The position numbers were made by a program, and so were the translations under genes. The notes under the pieces were generated by a model that made no database searches, was not told the origin of the DNA, and saw only the letters and a program-made list of their open reading frames with translations. Below are positions 18,032-27,724 of a stretch of 64,000 nt of DNA, in pieces (within the stretch, counting starts at the first letter, position 1; every line of letters begins with the position of its first letter). Source of the stretch: Chryseobacterium luteum (GTDB lineage: Bacteria; Bacteroidota; Bacteroidia; Flavobacteriales; Weeksellaceae); NCBI RefSeq assembly GCF_000737785.1, contig NZ_JPRO01000020.1, positions 62,001-126,000 of the forward strand. The letters are read 5' to 3'.

Positions 18032-19729
18032 CTATAAACTGTCAACAATCAACTTCTTTTTCGATTTTATGTTATTTTCCGTGAAGTCGGCGAGAATCTG
18101 ATATTGACTCATCAATTCTGCATATTTTTCTACGTGTTCTGTCTGTGGGAAATATTCGGCTTCAAAATCGGAACCCATTTTCTGACTTGCTTCCTGAACG
18201 TTGGGATAAATTCCTGCCGAAACTGCGGCGTAAATTGCGGCTCCCAAAGCCGGAGCCTGGTCGGATGCAGCCACCACAATCGGCATATTCAGGACATTTG
18301 CCAAAGTCTGCATAATGAACGGAGATTTTCTGGCAACACCACCAATTCCAATTACTTTTTCTATTTTCACGCCTTCCTCTTCAAAACGGTCGACGATTTT
18401 TTTGGAACCGAAACAAATCGCATTCACCAAAGCTTTGAAAATATGTGGTGCTTTTGTACCTAATGAAAGATTGCTGATAGCGGCTTTCAGTTCCTGATTG
18501 GCATCGGGTGTTCTTCTTCCGTTCACCCAATCCAGGGCAATAGGAACGGCTTCGGAAAGAGGGATTTTTTCGGCTTCTAAAGTTAGATTTCGGATAAGAT
18601 TGTTCTCTATTTCTTCCTTTAATTGTTGTTTTTGATTTTCATCGATAACGTTAGAATTCATCAGAATATTTTGAGTTGGCCACATCAGAATGTCTTTGTA
18701 CCAGGCCAACAAATCACCAAACGCTGACTGACCCGCCTCCAGACCAATCAATCCCGGAATGACCGAACCATCTACTTGTCCGCAGATTCCTTTCACAGTT
18801 TTGTCTCCGATAATTTCATTGGGTGCGACCATAATATCGCAGGTGGAAGTTCCCATAATTCGGATGAGTGTGTTCTCTTCCACTTTTGCACCGACTGCTC
18901 CGGAATGGGCATCGAACGTTCCTACTGCAATCACAGTGTTGGTTGTCAATCCTAATTTTGCTGCCCATTCTTGATTTAAATTTCCTGCAACTTCGTTGGA
19001 AGTGTAAGTTTTATCGTACAATCTGTCACGAAGTTCCGCTAATGACGGGTCTAATTGACCGAGGAAATCTTTTGAAGGAAGTCCGTCCCACGAATCGTGC
19101 CACATTGCTTTGTGACCCGCTGCGCAACGGCTTCTTTTGAAAGTTGCCAAATCCTGATTGTCGGAAAGGAGAAACGTAATATAATCGCAATGTTCCATCC
19201 AGCTGTAAGCCGATTTTTTTACATTATCGTCAACTCTGTTGATGTGAAGGATTTTTGCCCAAAACCATTCGGAAGAATAGATTCCGCCTTCAAATTTTGT
19301 ATAATCTTCGCCGCCCCAATTTCTTGCCAAATGGTTGATTTCTTCTGCCTCGTCGATAGAAGTATGATCTTTCCATAAAACCATCATAGCATTGGGGTTT
19401 TCTTCAAAACCGGGAGTTAGAGACAATGCGATTCCATCCTTATTTACCGGAAGTGGCGATGAACCCGTGGTATCGATACAAATGCTGACAATATTTTCAG
19501 GTGCTATTCTACTTTCTTTTACGACATCTGAAATGGTTTTTTGTAAACCTTCGATATGATCCAAAGGATTTTGACGGAACTGGTTTTCTTCAGGTTTACA
19601 AAATTTTCCTTCTTTCCATCTTTGGTAATAGCTCACGGATGTGGCGAGTTCAGCTCCATTTTCTGTATCAATCAGGACTGCACGTACGGAATCTGTTCCA
19701 TAATCTAATCCGATAACATATTTCTTCAT
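18032..19729 (-). CDS. araB: L-ribulokinase
   Basis: An FGGY-family kinase that phosphorylates L-ribulose with ATP. 565 residues, normal. GLDYGTDSVRAVLID (6-20) opens the ATPase fold and IGTFDAHSGAVGAK-like text and VIGIGGVARKSPFIMQTLAN mark the second half. It is the first gene of araB-araD-araA. A Bacteroidota promoter and a 13-bp palindrome lie upstream (19788-19827). Confidence 0.93.
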   Translation of the reverse strand: MKKYVIGLDYGTDSVRAVLIDTENGAELATSVSYYQRWKEGKFCKPEENQFRQNPLDHIEGLQKTISDVVKESRIAPENIVSICIDTTGSSPLPVNKDGIALSLTPGFEENPNAMMVLWKDHTSIDEAEEINHLARNWGGEDYTKFEGGIYSSEWFWAKILHINRVDDNVKKSAYSWMEHCDYITFLLSDNQDLATFKRSRCAAGHKAMWHDSWDGLPSKDFLGQLDPSLAELRDRLYDKTYTSNEVAGNLNQEWAAKLGLTTNTVIAVGTFDAHSGAVGAKVEENTLIRIMGTSTCDIMVAPNEIIGDKTVKGICGQVDGSVIPGLIGLEAGQSAFGDLLAWYKDILMWPTQNILMNSNVIDENQKQQLKEEIENNLIRNLTLEAEKIPLSEAVPIALDWVNGRRTPDANQELKAAISNLSLGTKAPHIFKALVNAICFGSKKIVDRFEEEGVKIEKVIGIGGVARKSPFIMQTLANVLNMPIVVAASDQAPALGAAIYAAVSAGIYPNVQEASQKMGSDFEAEYFPQTEHVEKYAELMSQYQILADFTENNIKSKKKLIVDSL

Positions 19730-19787
19730 TTTTGCGATGAATTAAATTTTAAAAAATTTTTACATTTCTCTTATTGAGAGAATAAAA

Positions 19788-19827
19788 CAAATATAAATTA
19801 TTATTTTAAATAAATGTAAATATTACA
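19788..19827 (-). promoter_or_regulatory. araB promoter with palindromic operator
   Basis: The minus strand carries TATATTTG (19788-19795), matching the -7 consensus TAnnTTTG, about 60 bases before the araB ATG. Upstream, 20 bases on, is the palindrome TGTAAATATTACA (19815-19827). The same -7 and a near-identical palindrome with flank CTTAATTT occur at the same spacing before the GH3 gene. The palindrome overlaps where a -33 box would be, so a repressor is the simplest reading. Confidence 0.65.
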
Positions 19828-19867
19828 CTTAATTTTATTTTTTCTTTTATTGATGGTATTTAATGGG

Positions 19868-21841
19868 CTATTTCACCTTTAAAACCACCAAAGAATTAGA
19901 TGGGATTTGAACAGAAAACTTCCCTTTTTTTATCAAAGAATTCTCTTCAAGAGGTTTTATATTTTCTGTTTGGAAATTATTTTCGGCAGAAAGTTGTGAA
20001 GCTGTCAAGGTTGTTTTGGTCAGTTTACTTCCTATTTTGATGTTTTTTGGATTGATTTCAATTAATTTTTCCTGGGAATCTGTATTGACAATCTTGATAA
20101 TCACTTCATTATTTTTACTGTCTTCCACTGCAGATGCGAAGAGTTGATTTTGACCTTTTACGGCATTTCCATTTTCAGAAATTCTGATTAAATCAGTTCC
20201 TTTATTATTTGAAAACAATTTTTGAACGTAATAATTTGGCGTTGCGTAAGACTGCAAATTATTAAACCAAATTAAATCTGGTGTCCATTGCCAACCGTCT
20301 GCGTGTGCAAAAAGCGGCGCATAGGAAGTCATTGTTACCACGTCTGCATTTCTTTCGAGCCCAGTCATAAAGGCTGCTTCCGATAGAGCGGTCTGCCAGT
20401 TATTTTTATTATCAGGTTTTACGACACCAACTGACTGAGCAGCATATTCTCCGGCAAAAACTTTGGGTCCGGAACGGTCGTAAGCATCATATCTTCCGGC
20501 ATTTTTTGTAAACCATTCGGGCGAATTGTAATAATGTTCGTCAACAATCTGTGCGTTGAGTTTTTTGAGTTCTTTCCAGCCATATTCAAAGAATTCTCCG
20601 TCAGGTGACGGTCCGCTACCAGAAATGATTTTGATATCGGGATATTTGGCGTGAATGGCTTTTTCAAAAATCTTGTAACGCTCGATGTAATCTTCTCCCC
20701 ATTGTTCGTTCCCAACGCCGATATATTTCATATTGAATGGTTTTGGATGTCCCATTTCAGCACGGATTTTTCCCCATTTTGTACTTTCGTTTCCATTAGC
20801 AAATTCGATTAAATCCAATGCATCCTGAACGTAAGGATTTAGTTCTTCCAAATGTACCAATTCGGCAGTGTTGAACTGGCACGCCATTCCACAACTCAGA
20901 ATCGGTAACGGCTCTGCTCCCAAATCTTCGGAAAGCTGGAAATATTCATAAAAACCTAAACCGAACGACTGGTAATAATCGGGAGTGAGACGATGTGCAA
21001 AACCTGAACTCCATTTGTTGATGAGATATTCTCTGTCGGCGACATTTCCCAATGTTTTCTTCCATTGATATCTTTCGGCAAGTGTTCTGCCTTCGACGAT
21101 ACAGCCACCTGGAAAACGTAAAAATCCGGGTTGCAAATCATATAATTTCTGAACCAAATCTTTGCGCAAACCACCCTTTCTTCCTTTCCAGGTATCTTGC
21201 GGAAAGAGGGAAATCATATCCATATTTACTACGCCTTTTCCGGTAAAAGTGATTTGCAGTTTCGCTTTTTCAACCATTCTTGATGGAGAAAAAACGGCAG
21301 TATATTTTTGCCAGCCTTTTCCTTTGATCAATATCGGAACTGTAGAAATTACGGTTCCATTTTCGTCTACCAAGCTTGCATTTACAGCAGAAATGTTTCC
21401 TGATACATTTTCCAAATCAAAACTGAAATCATACTTTGCACCTTGATGAAGCCCGATTCCCCAGAAACCTTCGTTCTCCAAAATATAATTTTTGTCATTG
21501 TAAACGGTGATTCTTGCGTAGTTTTTATTGGTTTTAGAATGATCTGAATAAATGGTCAGAAAACCGGAATCTAAATTTGGAGAAAGCGTCTTTGTATTTT
21601 GCTGTTTCCAACCCATCAATGGTTCATCAAATTCAAAGCTTCGGTTCTTGATTAATTCAGCATAAATTCCACCATCGGCTGCAAAATTGATGTCTTCAAA
21701 GAAAATCCCGTACATCGTTGGCTGGATTTTGATGTTGGTAGGACTTCCATCCAAATCAAAAGTAAACTTTGAGGTTTGCGCAGTTGAAAACGCAACGCAA
21801 CTTGTGAGAAGAATGGTGAAAATTTTATTTTTTGTTTTCAT
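19868..21841 (-). CDS. GH51 alpha-L-arabinofuranosidase, secreted
   Basis: 657 residues, with a signal peptide (about 1-21, ending STAQ). An N-terminal beta-sandwich like CBM4/9 covers about 80-215. The GH51 barrel follows: acid/base E379 in VGNEQWGED and nucleophile E434 in IVDEHYY. It removes arabinofuranose from arabinoxylan or arabinan and feeds araBDA next to it. A long C-terminal beta domain ends the protein. Confidence 0.93.
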   Translation of the reverse strand: MKTKNKIFTILLTSCVAFSTAQTSKFTFDLDGSPTNIKIQPTMYGIFFEDINFAADGGIYAELIKNRSFEFDEPLMGWKQQNTKTLSPNLDSGFLTIYSDHSKTNKNYARITVYNDKNYILENEGFWGIGLHQGAKYDFSFDLENVSGNISAVNASLVDENGTVISTVPILIKGKGWQKYTAVFSPSRMVEKAKLQITFTGKGVVNMDMISLFPQDTWKGRKGGLRKDLVQKLYDLQPGFLRFPGGCIVEGRTLAERYQWKKTLGNVADREYLINKWSSGFAHRLTPDYYQSFGLGFYEYFQLSEDLGAEPLPILSCGMACQFNTAELVHLEELNPYVQDALDLIEFANGNESTKWGKIRAEMGHPKPFNMKYIGVGNEQWGEDYIERYKIFEKAIHAKYPDIKIISGSGPSPDGEFFEYGWKELKKLNAQIVDEHYYNSPEWFTKNAGRYDAYDRSGPKVFAGEYAAQSVGVVKPDNKNNWQTALSEAAFMTGLERNADVVTMTSYAPLFAHADGWQWTPDLIWFNNLQSYATPNYYVQKLFSNNKGTDLIRISENGNAVKGQNQLFASAVEDSKNNEVIIKIVNTDSQEKLIEINPKNIKIGSKLTKTTLTASQLSAENNFQTENIKPLEENSLIKKGKFSVQIPSNSLVVLKVK

Positions 21842-21877
21842 TGATAATTTATTTTTGGGAATTATCCAAAATAGATA

Positions 21878-21900
21878 CTTCGACTACGCTCAGTGTGACA
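21878..21900. repeat. Single arm of the CTTCGACT dispersed repeat
   Basis: CTTCGACTACGCTCAGTGTG and three further bases. The same word, with its inverted partner, forms the pair at 39941-40015. It is a single half-site here. Confidence 0.65.
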
Positions 21901-21949
21901 TCTCTAATTGTGAACTTTTGAATTAAATGATATTATTTTGTTTATTGAC

Positions 21950-21982
21950 AAACCTTATAGGTTTTAAAAACCTATAAGGTTT
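21950..21982. repeat. 33-bp double palindrome (AAACCT family), copy 2
   Basis: AAACCTTATAGGTTT and AAACCTATAAGGTTT are reverse complements. The sequence is identical to that at 30281-30313, between the GH3 and GH51 genes. Confidence 0.85.
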
Positions 21983-21999
21983 TCTAAATTGAGAATAGT

Positions 22000-24627
22000 T
22001 TATTTGACTTTCAACTGAATACTTTTTAGTGCTGAGTTTTTTGAAGTCCCGCCGTAGAAAATGGTATAATCTCCTGGTTTTGAAACCAAATCATCAGCTT
22101 TTTCATCATAAAATTTGAATGAATCTTCTGAAATAGTCAATTGGATATTTTTTGTTTCTTTTGCTTTAATCAAAACTTTTTCAAAAGCTCTTAATGTTTT
22201 TACAGGAGCCAAAGCATCGTTATTTCTTTTCACATATACCTGCACCACTTCTTCACCATCTCTTTCTGAAATATTGGTAACAGGAATGGTTATTGTGATA
22301 TTTTCATTAGAATTGATGTTGTTTTTGCTCAATTTTGCATTGCCATAAGTAAATTTTGAGTAGCTCAAACCGTGGCCAAATGCATATAAAGGATCTTCGG
22401 TCATATAACGATAGGTTCTTCCTTTCATATCATAATTCTCAAAACCCTGATGCTTGCTTGTGGTCGAAAGTGCATTATCCAATTGCTCAAGATTTTTGTA
22501 AAAAGTAATCGGTAATCTTCCGGAAGGATTGTAATCTCCCGCCAGAACATCGGCAACGGCAGTTCCGCTGGATTGTCCGCCGTACCAGGCATTCAGCAGA
22601 GCATCATAATTTTTTTCATCCTGCTGCAAACCAAGCGCACTTCCCGTGCACAGTACAAACACGACGGGTTTCCCTGTTTTTCTCAATTCTGCCAACAGTT
22701 CACGCTGAACTTTAGGAAGTTCTATTGAAGTTTTGTCACCACCTTTGAAACCTTCAGCACTTACCTGCATTTCTTCACCTTCCAGACTTGGGGAAAGTCC
22801 GCCTGCGAAAATAATGACGTCGGCGTCTTTCACTTTATCTTTTACTGAAGCGAAATTTACCGGGTCTTTTCTGTACACTTCAAAGGCAATGCTTACATAT
22901 TTTCCTTTTTGACTGTGACGCAATTCTATTTGGTATTCTTTCCCTTTCTCCATTTTCACAGGAAATTCCGAAGGATGTCTTGCATCGGGACCTTTTCTTG
23001 TAGCGATTTCTTTACCATCAACAAAAAGTGTATAAATATCTGATGTTGCGGCAGAAAATATTACTTCGCCCGAATAACTGCTTTTAAAAATCCCTGAAAT
23101 TCTTGCTGAAGTATTTTCTCTGGCGACTCCTGGTGCAAGCTGTGTTCCACCAAAACTGTTGTAGGTAATTCCTGTTTTATTAACCGAAGTATTGACCGGT
23201 TTTTCTTTGAATTCGTTATTGTTAAAAAACTCCACCTTCATTCCTTTTTCGCCATTCTTCTGGCTTACAAAATTCTGATAAAGAGAAGCTCTGGACGACG
23301 GGTCTGCCACTTCACTTCCTTTTTCGTAAATGATTTCAGCATTCGGAAATTTGGTTTTAATTCCTTCTAAAATCGTTACGGTTGAAGAAGGTGTTCCGTT
23401 GTAATTCCCCAACTGCATAATTCCGTCATCGGCATTGGGACCCACAACGGCTATTTTTTTAATATTTTTATTTAAAGGCAGGATGTTTTTTTCATTTTTC
23501 ATCAGTACAATAGACTTCTGAGCCATTTTTAATGCCTGTTCTTTGTGTTCTTTAGAATCTACCGTAGAATAAGGAATATTGTTCCAGTGAACGGAAGATT
23601 TAGGATCAAGCATTCCCAGTTCAAACCAGCCTTTCAGGATTCTGCGCATTGAAATATCGAGGTCTTTTTCAGTAATTAATCCGCTTGCGAGGGATTTATT
23701 GAGGTTATTATAAGTATCTCCACATTCCAGATCTGTGGAATGTTTTAGAGCATCAGCTGCTGCACTTTTTTCGTCGGGATGCGTTCCGTGGTATTTTTCC
23801 TGATAGAAATCTGCCAAAGCCCAACAGTCTGAAACGACCATTCCGTCATACTTCCATTTACCACGGAGAATTTCATTAAGTAAAGTATTATTGGCACAAC
23901 AAGGTTGTCCGTCGAAAGCGTTGTAAGCGCACATCACCTCTCTTACATTTCCTTCTAAAACAAGTGCTTTGAAAGCCGGAAGATAGGTTTCATAAAGATC
24001 TCTTTTTGAAATTTCGGCATTGTAGGAATGTCGGTTCCATTCCGGGCCACTGTGAACGGCGAAATGTTTGGCGCAAGCGTGGGTTTTAAAATATTTAGGG
24101 TCGTTTCCCTGTAAACCTTTTACCGCAGCAACACCCAAAACAGAAGTAAGATATGGATCTTCACCGTAGGTTTCCTGACCTCTTCCCCATCTAGGGTCAC
24201 GGAAAATATTGATATTCGGAGTCCAGAATGTAAGACCTTCGTAGCGTCCGGTTTTACTGGCTTCATCAAAAGATTTATTGTATTTCGCACGGGCTTCGTC
24301 AGAAATCATTTCAAAAGTTTTGAGATGTTCGGGAACGTCCCAAGTTGCAGCCAATCCGATCGCCTGAGGGAAAACGGTTGCCGTTCCTGCTCTTGCAACG
24401 CCGTGAAGTGCTTCATTCCACCATCCGTAAGCCGGAATTTCCAGTCTGGGTACAGCTTTGGAATTATCCATCATCATCCCTATTTTTTCATCTGCTGTTA
24501 ATAATCCCAAAAGATTTTCGATTCTTTGCTCGACGGGAAGATTGGGATTTCGAAACGGATATTTGTAATTCTGAGCAAAACTGAAAGTACAGACAAATAC
24601 TGATATGGTTAATAAAATTTTGTTCAT
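22000..24627 (-). CDS. GH3 beta-xylosidase with PA14 domain, secreted
   Basis: The start at 24627 (MNKILLTISVFVCTFSFAQ) is chosen because it gives a signal peptide; an upstream in-frame ATG at 24780 adds 51 residues that overlap the promoter and look non-coding. 875 residues result. The nucleophile Asp lies in MVVSDCWALADF, and the Cys-Trp after it is typical of GH3 beta-xylosidases. A PA14-like insert (SSYSGEVIFSAATSDIYTLF) sits in the second domain, followed by a C-terminal fibronectin-like domain. It should remove xylose from xylo-oligosaccharides. Confidence 0.88.
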   Translation of the reverse strand: MNKILLTISVFVCTFSFAQNYKYPFRNPNLPVEQRIENLLGLLTADEKIGMMMDNSKAVPRLEIPAYGWWNEALHGVARAGTATVFPQAIGLAATWDVPEHLKTFEMISDEARAKYNKSFDEASKTGRYEGLTFWTPNINIFRDPRWGRGQETYGEDPYLTSVLGVAAVKGLQGNDPKYFKTHACAKHFAVHSGPEWNRHSYNAEISKRDLYETYLPAFKALVLEGNVREVMCAYNAFDGQPCCANNTLLNEILRGKWKYDGMVVSDCWALADFYQEKYHGTHPDEKSAAADALKHSTDLECGDTYNNLNKSLASGLITEKDLDISMRRILKGWFELGMLDPKSSVHWNNIPYSTVDSKEHKEQALKMAQKSIVLMKNEKNILPLNKNIKKIAVVGPNADDGIMQLGNYNGTPSSTVTILEGIKTKFPNAEIIYEKGSEVADPSSRASLYQNFVSQKNGEKGMKVEFFNNNEFKEKPVNTSVNKTGITYNSFGGTQLAPGVARENTSARISGIFKSSYSGEVIFSAATSDIYTLFVDGKEIATRKGPDARHPSEFPVKMEKGKEYQIELRHSQKGKYVSIAFEVYRKDPVNFASVKDKVKDADVIIFAGGLSPSLEGEEMQVSAEGFKGGDKTSIELPKVQRELLAELRKTGKPVVFVLCTGSALGLQQDEKNYDALLNAWYGGQSSGTAVADVLAGDYNPSGRLPITFYKNLEQLDNALSTTSKHQGFENYDMKGRTYRYMTEDPLYAFGHGLSYSKFTYGNAKLSKNNINSNENITITIPVTNISERDGEEVVQVYVKRNNDALAPVKTLRAFEKVLIKAKETKNIQLTISEDSFKFYDEKADDLVSKPGDYTIFYGGTSKNSALKSIQLKVK

Positions 24628-24705
24628 ATGATTGATTTTAAAGCAGTTTTTTATTAATAAATATTGAATATTATCACCGGATATTCCTTTGCAGTGTGAT
24701 AAAGA

Positions 24706-24745
24706 CAAATATAAGATTCTATTTTGAATAAATGTATATATTACA
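24706..24745 (-). promoter_or_regulatory. GH3 promoter with palindromic operator
   Basis: Minus strand TATATTTG (24706-24713) is the -7 element, about 80 bases before the GH3 start. The palindrome TGTATATATTACA (24733-24745) lies 20 bases upstream, followed by CTTAATTT on the plus strand. The layout equals that before araB. A weaker relative, TGTATTTTTTACA, lies at 45938-45950 by the CE1 gene. Confidence 0.65.
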
Positions 24746-24836
24746 CTTAATTTATAAATAGTAGTAAAAGAAAAAGTCATCGAAATAAACCGATGACCTT
24801 GTAAAAAAATTAATTTGAAAAAAATATGATTAAAGG

Positions 24837-27578
24837 TTATTGCTTTATAAATTTGCTTGTGATGTTTTTCCCTGAACCTGATATTTCAATAAAATATACT
24901 CCGGAAGGAAGTTTTGAAACATCAATTTTGTTTTTGCCGTTGGTCAGTTTTGCTTTGTAGGAAACTGTACTTCCTTTTGCATCAATGATAGAATAAGTTG
25001 AATCAGCCGATTTCCAATCAATAAAAATTTCGGTTTTGGCAGGATTTGGATATAGGGCAATATCGTCTTTTGCTGTTATTAAATTCTCAACTCCAAGCGT
25101 ACCAAAGCTCAAAGAAAGAAAATTATTTGTGTAAGTATTATCTTCGGTAAGATATCCCTGAAATGAACTGATTACAGGCTCGTTGCCCGCTGTTACTTTA
25201 TAAAATCCTGTAACTCCGCTTTCTGTTTTCAGGACATATCCTCCTGCAGCCACTTTTATAGACTGATAAACTCCGTTTATCTGATTAACAGTAATTGCTT
25301 TTGGTGTAGATACAGCTCCTGATCCTGTGAATGTTTTGCTTCCTGTAGCATTAATCAATACAGGAATATTGGCAGGAATTACTCCGTTGGAAATTGGTGT
25401 ACAAACTACATTTCCGGAGCCCGGCTGCATCATGTATGCCGTAACTCCAGAAGGAATGGCTGACTGAAAAGGTAAAAGAACAATCCCGTACCCATTAAAA
25501 GTTCTTGTATACGTGGCAGAATTTGCTGTAAAGCCGAACGGAACCTGAAAATCTTTACCTAAATCTGAAAGCGTAAGGTTCTGACAAGAATTGCCTGAAA
25601 CTACATTTACATTATTATTGCTGACACTTCCGTTAACATAAAAAATACTGTTACGGTTGGCAGAAGCATTGTTCCAAGTATCTGCCGATGTGTTTCCTGT
25701 AACATTTTTGAAATCAACAGATGTATAATATTCATTTTCTAAGGCATCAGTAAGGTTACTGTCTGAAAGTGAATATGCTGACGCAAATTTTGAAGCTCTT
25801 TCATTACCTACATTGAAATAGACATCACCTAAAGTCAGGGTAAGAATTGAGCTGTAATTTCCGCTTCTAAGCCCGATGATTCCTTTGCAGCCATAAGGAA
25901 GAACTGATCTAGAAATATCAAACACAAGATTAAAACTTCCGGATCCTGGTGCAGGAAATGCTACACTGCCATAATTATAAGATCTTACAGTTCCGCTGTT
26001 ATCAACATAATACAATGTTGTATTTGATGAAGTCGGCAAGTTGCTTGTTGTATAGCTTAATACATTAAAAATTAATTTGTTATAACGGTCATCCAGATTC
26101 AAATATCCGCTGTTGGCATCTGTGTTTGGGCTTATCAACGGGGTAGAATTGTAGAATGTAACCGTTTTTCCGCTAAGCTGATAATTAATACCAAACGCTG
26201 AATTGGTCGGGATCTGAGTTTCAATTTTATTATAATGAACATCTCCGCCTGTCATTAATGATACCGGTCTGTCGCCACTTTTATTAAAAACAAAAGTCAT
26301 TACACTGGATGGGCTCACCTGAACTGTCGGACGAAAACTCGCCGTACTGAAAGAAAAAGGTGATGAAGCCATATTCACAGATTGTGAAGTGGTTGTCTTT
26401 ACTCCTGAGGTTGTAAAGAATGGCAGATCAACTTTAAGATCATAGGTGTTGGAAGAAGAATTGATAACAACAAGGGTAATCTGATTGCCGTCCAGCGAAA
26501 TATAGGAAGAACCTTCTAAAGTTCCGCTTGAGGTTTCCCATTTTGCGTCAATCCTGGTTTTACCCGTGGTATTTTTAGCATATTGTGATAAAATATATCC
26601 TCTTTTGGTCATGTCTCCGGCAACTGTTCCGTATGTACCGTCTCCCATCAGACCGTAATATCTTTTTGAGGTGTAATGAATCCACGCATTTACATTTCCA
26701 AGCAATGCATTATTGACACTTTTTGCGAACGTGAAGCCATCGGTATTCCATAAAAAATCTCTCGGAGTCTGGCTGCTTGAAGAATTCCAGTTGATCAGAT
26801 ATTCTGTCTGCCATATTTCTTTGTTATAATTCTGAAACTGCTTGTAAGCCGACTGCATCGAGCCGTACTGATGCCCTCCGTACACCTCAAAATTCGCCAT
26901 TACCGCAGGATCTAAGAATGCATTAGCAAAATTATCCGTAAAACCAACACTTTCCGGCGCAATTACCTTGCAGTTGATAAGCTGACCGTAGTTTTTAACA
27001 AAAGTTGCAATTTGCGTCGGTGTCCAGATACATCCCTGATACTGTGCCATTTCATCAGGCTCGTTCTGTATGGATATGTAATCAAGAGCAACACCGTTGT
27101 TTTGCAGATAGGTGACAAAACTATTGAGATAAAGAGCATAATCCTGATATTTTTCCGGCTTGAGATAGCCGATCTGCTGTACGCCGTTTGCATCAGTATA
27201 TACTGCGTTTACGTGGTTATTGGTTTTCCATTCTGCCGGCATCGTCCACGGACTGGCGAATATGGTAAGTCCCATAGATTTCGCCAGCTGAGCCGTCGCA
27301 AGAGCCGCACTCCAATTGCTGCTTTGCTCGGGAATATAGAGACGCATAATATTATATCCACCTTCACTGCCTGCGCCCCAAAGTTTCTGAATCTCTGTGG
27401 TAGTCATATGGTTGTATCCGAATTGCGGACTGCAGACAAAACCGCCAAAACCTGTTATTTTCTGATAAGAAATATTCTTATCGATTTTTACTTTTGCCTG
27501 CACGTTTTGTGCATTCAGCTGTACTGACATTGCAATACCTGTAATCATTACAAGTATAAACTTGAAGATTTTTTTCAT
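24837..27578 (-). CDS. GH30 glucuronoxylanase with long C-terminal region and T9SS sorting domain
   Basis: 913 residues. Signal peptide about 1-23. The GH30 barrel covers about 30-350, with acid/base E173 in SIQNEPDE and nucleophile E259 in IWQTEYLIN. An arginine at 306 (YTSKRYYG) aligns by eye with the glucuronate-binding Arg of GH30_8 xylanases, so cleavage at GlcA-bearing sites is likely. The GH30 beta domain runs to about 432. Residues 440-840 are not recognised. The tail (NPAKTEIFIDWK to ITSKFIKQ) is a type A T9SS signal, so it is exported. It is the only endo-xylanase seen here. Confidence 0.85.
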   Translation of the reverse strand: MKKIFKFILVMITGIAMSVQLNAQNVQAKVKIDKNISYQKITGFGGFVCSPQFGYNHMTTTEIQKLWGAGSEGGYNIMRLYIPEQSSNWSAALATAQLAKSMGLTIFASPWTMPAEWKTNNHVNAVYTDANGVQQIGYLKPEKYQDYALYLNSFVTYLQNNGVALDYISIQNEPDEMAQYQGCIWTPTQIATFVKNYGQLINCKVIAPESVGFTDNFANAFLDPAVMANFEVYGGHQYGSMQSAYKQFQNYNKEIWQTEYLINWNSSSSQTPRDFLWNTDGFTFAKSVNNALLGNVNAWIHYTSKRYYGLMGDGTYGTVAGDMTKRGYILSQYAKNTTGKTRIDAKWETSSGTLEGSSYISLDGNQITLVVINSSSNTYDLKVDLPFFTTSGVKTTTSQSVNMASSPFSFSTASFRPTVQVSPSSVMTFVFNKSGDRPVSLMTGGDVHYNKIETQIPTNSAFGINYQLSGKTVTFYNSTPLISPNTDANSGYLNLDDRYNKLIFNVLSYTTSNLPTSSNTTLYYVDNSGTVRSYNYGSVAFPAPGSGSFNLVFDISRSVLPYGCKGIIGLRSGNYSSILTLTLGDVYFNVGNERASKFASAYSLSDSNLTDALENEYYTSVDFKNVTGNTSADTWNNASANRNSIFYVNGSVSNNNVNVVSGNSCQNLTLSDLGKDFQVPFGFTANSATYTRTFNGYGIVLLPFQSAIPSGVTAYMMQPGSGNVVCTPISNGVIPANIPVLINATGSKTFTGSGAVSTPKAITVNQINGVYQSIKVAAGGYVLKTESGVTGFYKVTAGNEPVISSFQGYLTEDNTYTNNFLSLSFGTLGVENLITAKDDIALYPNPAKTEIFIDWKSADSTYSIIDAKGSTVSYKAKLTNGKNKIDVSKLPSGVYFIEISGSGKNITSKFIKQ

Positions 27579-27724
27579 AGTAATAAGTTGTTTAATTGTG
27601 ATATAAAATAGGTCTAATGAATAGATTTAAGGGTTATAATTAATATTCTAAAGGCTTTCCTTTGAAAATTTGTCTGCTTCATTAAACCATTCAATCATTA
27701 ATTTTCAACAATGACCATCTTTAT

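Noticed and set aside
24628..24780. Longer GH3 N-terminus
   Set aside because: The extra 51 residues cover the -7 and operator, while the internal Met starts a clear signal peptide.
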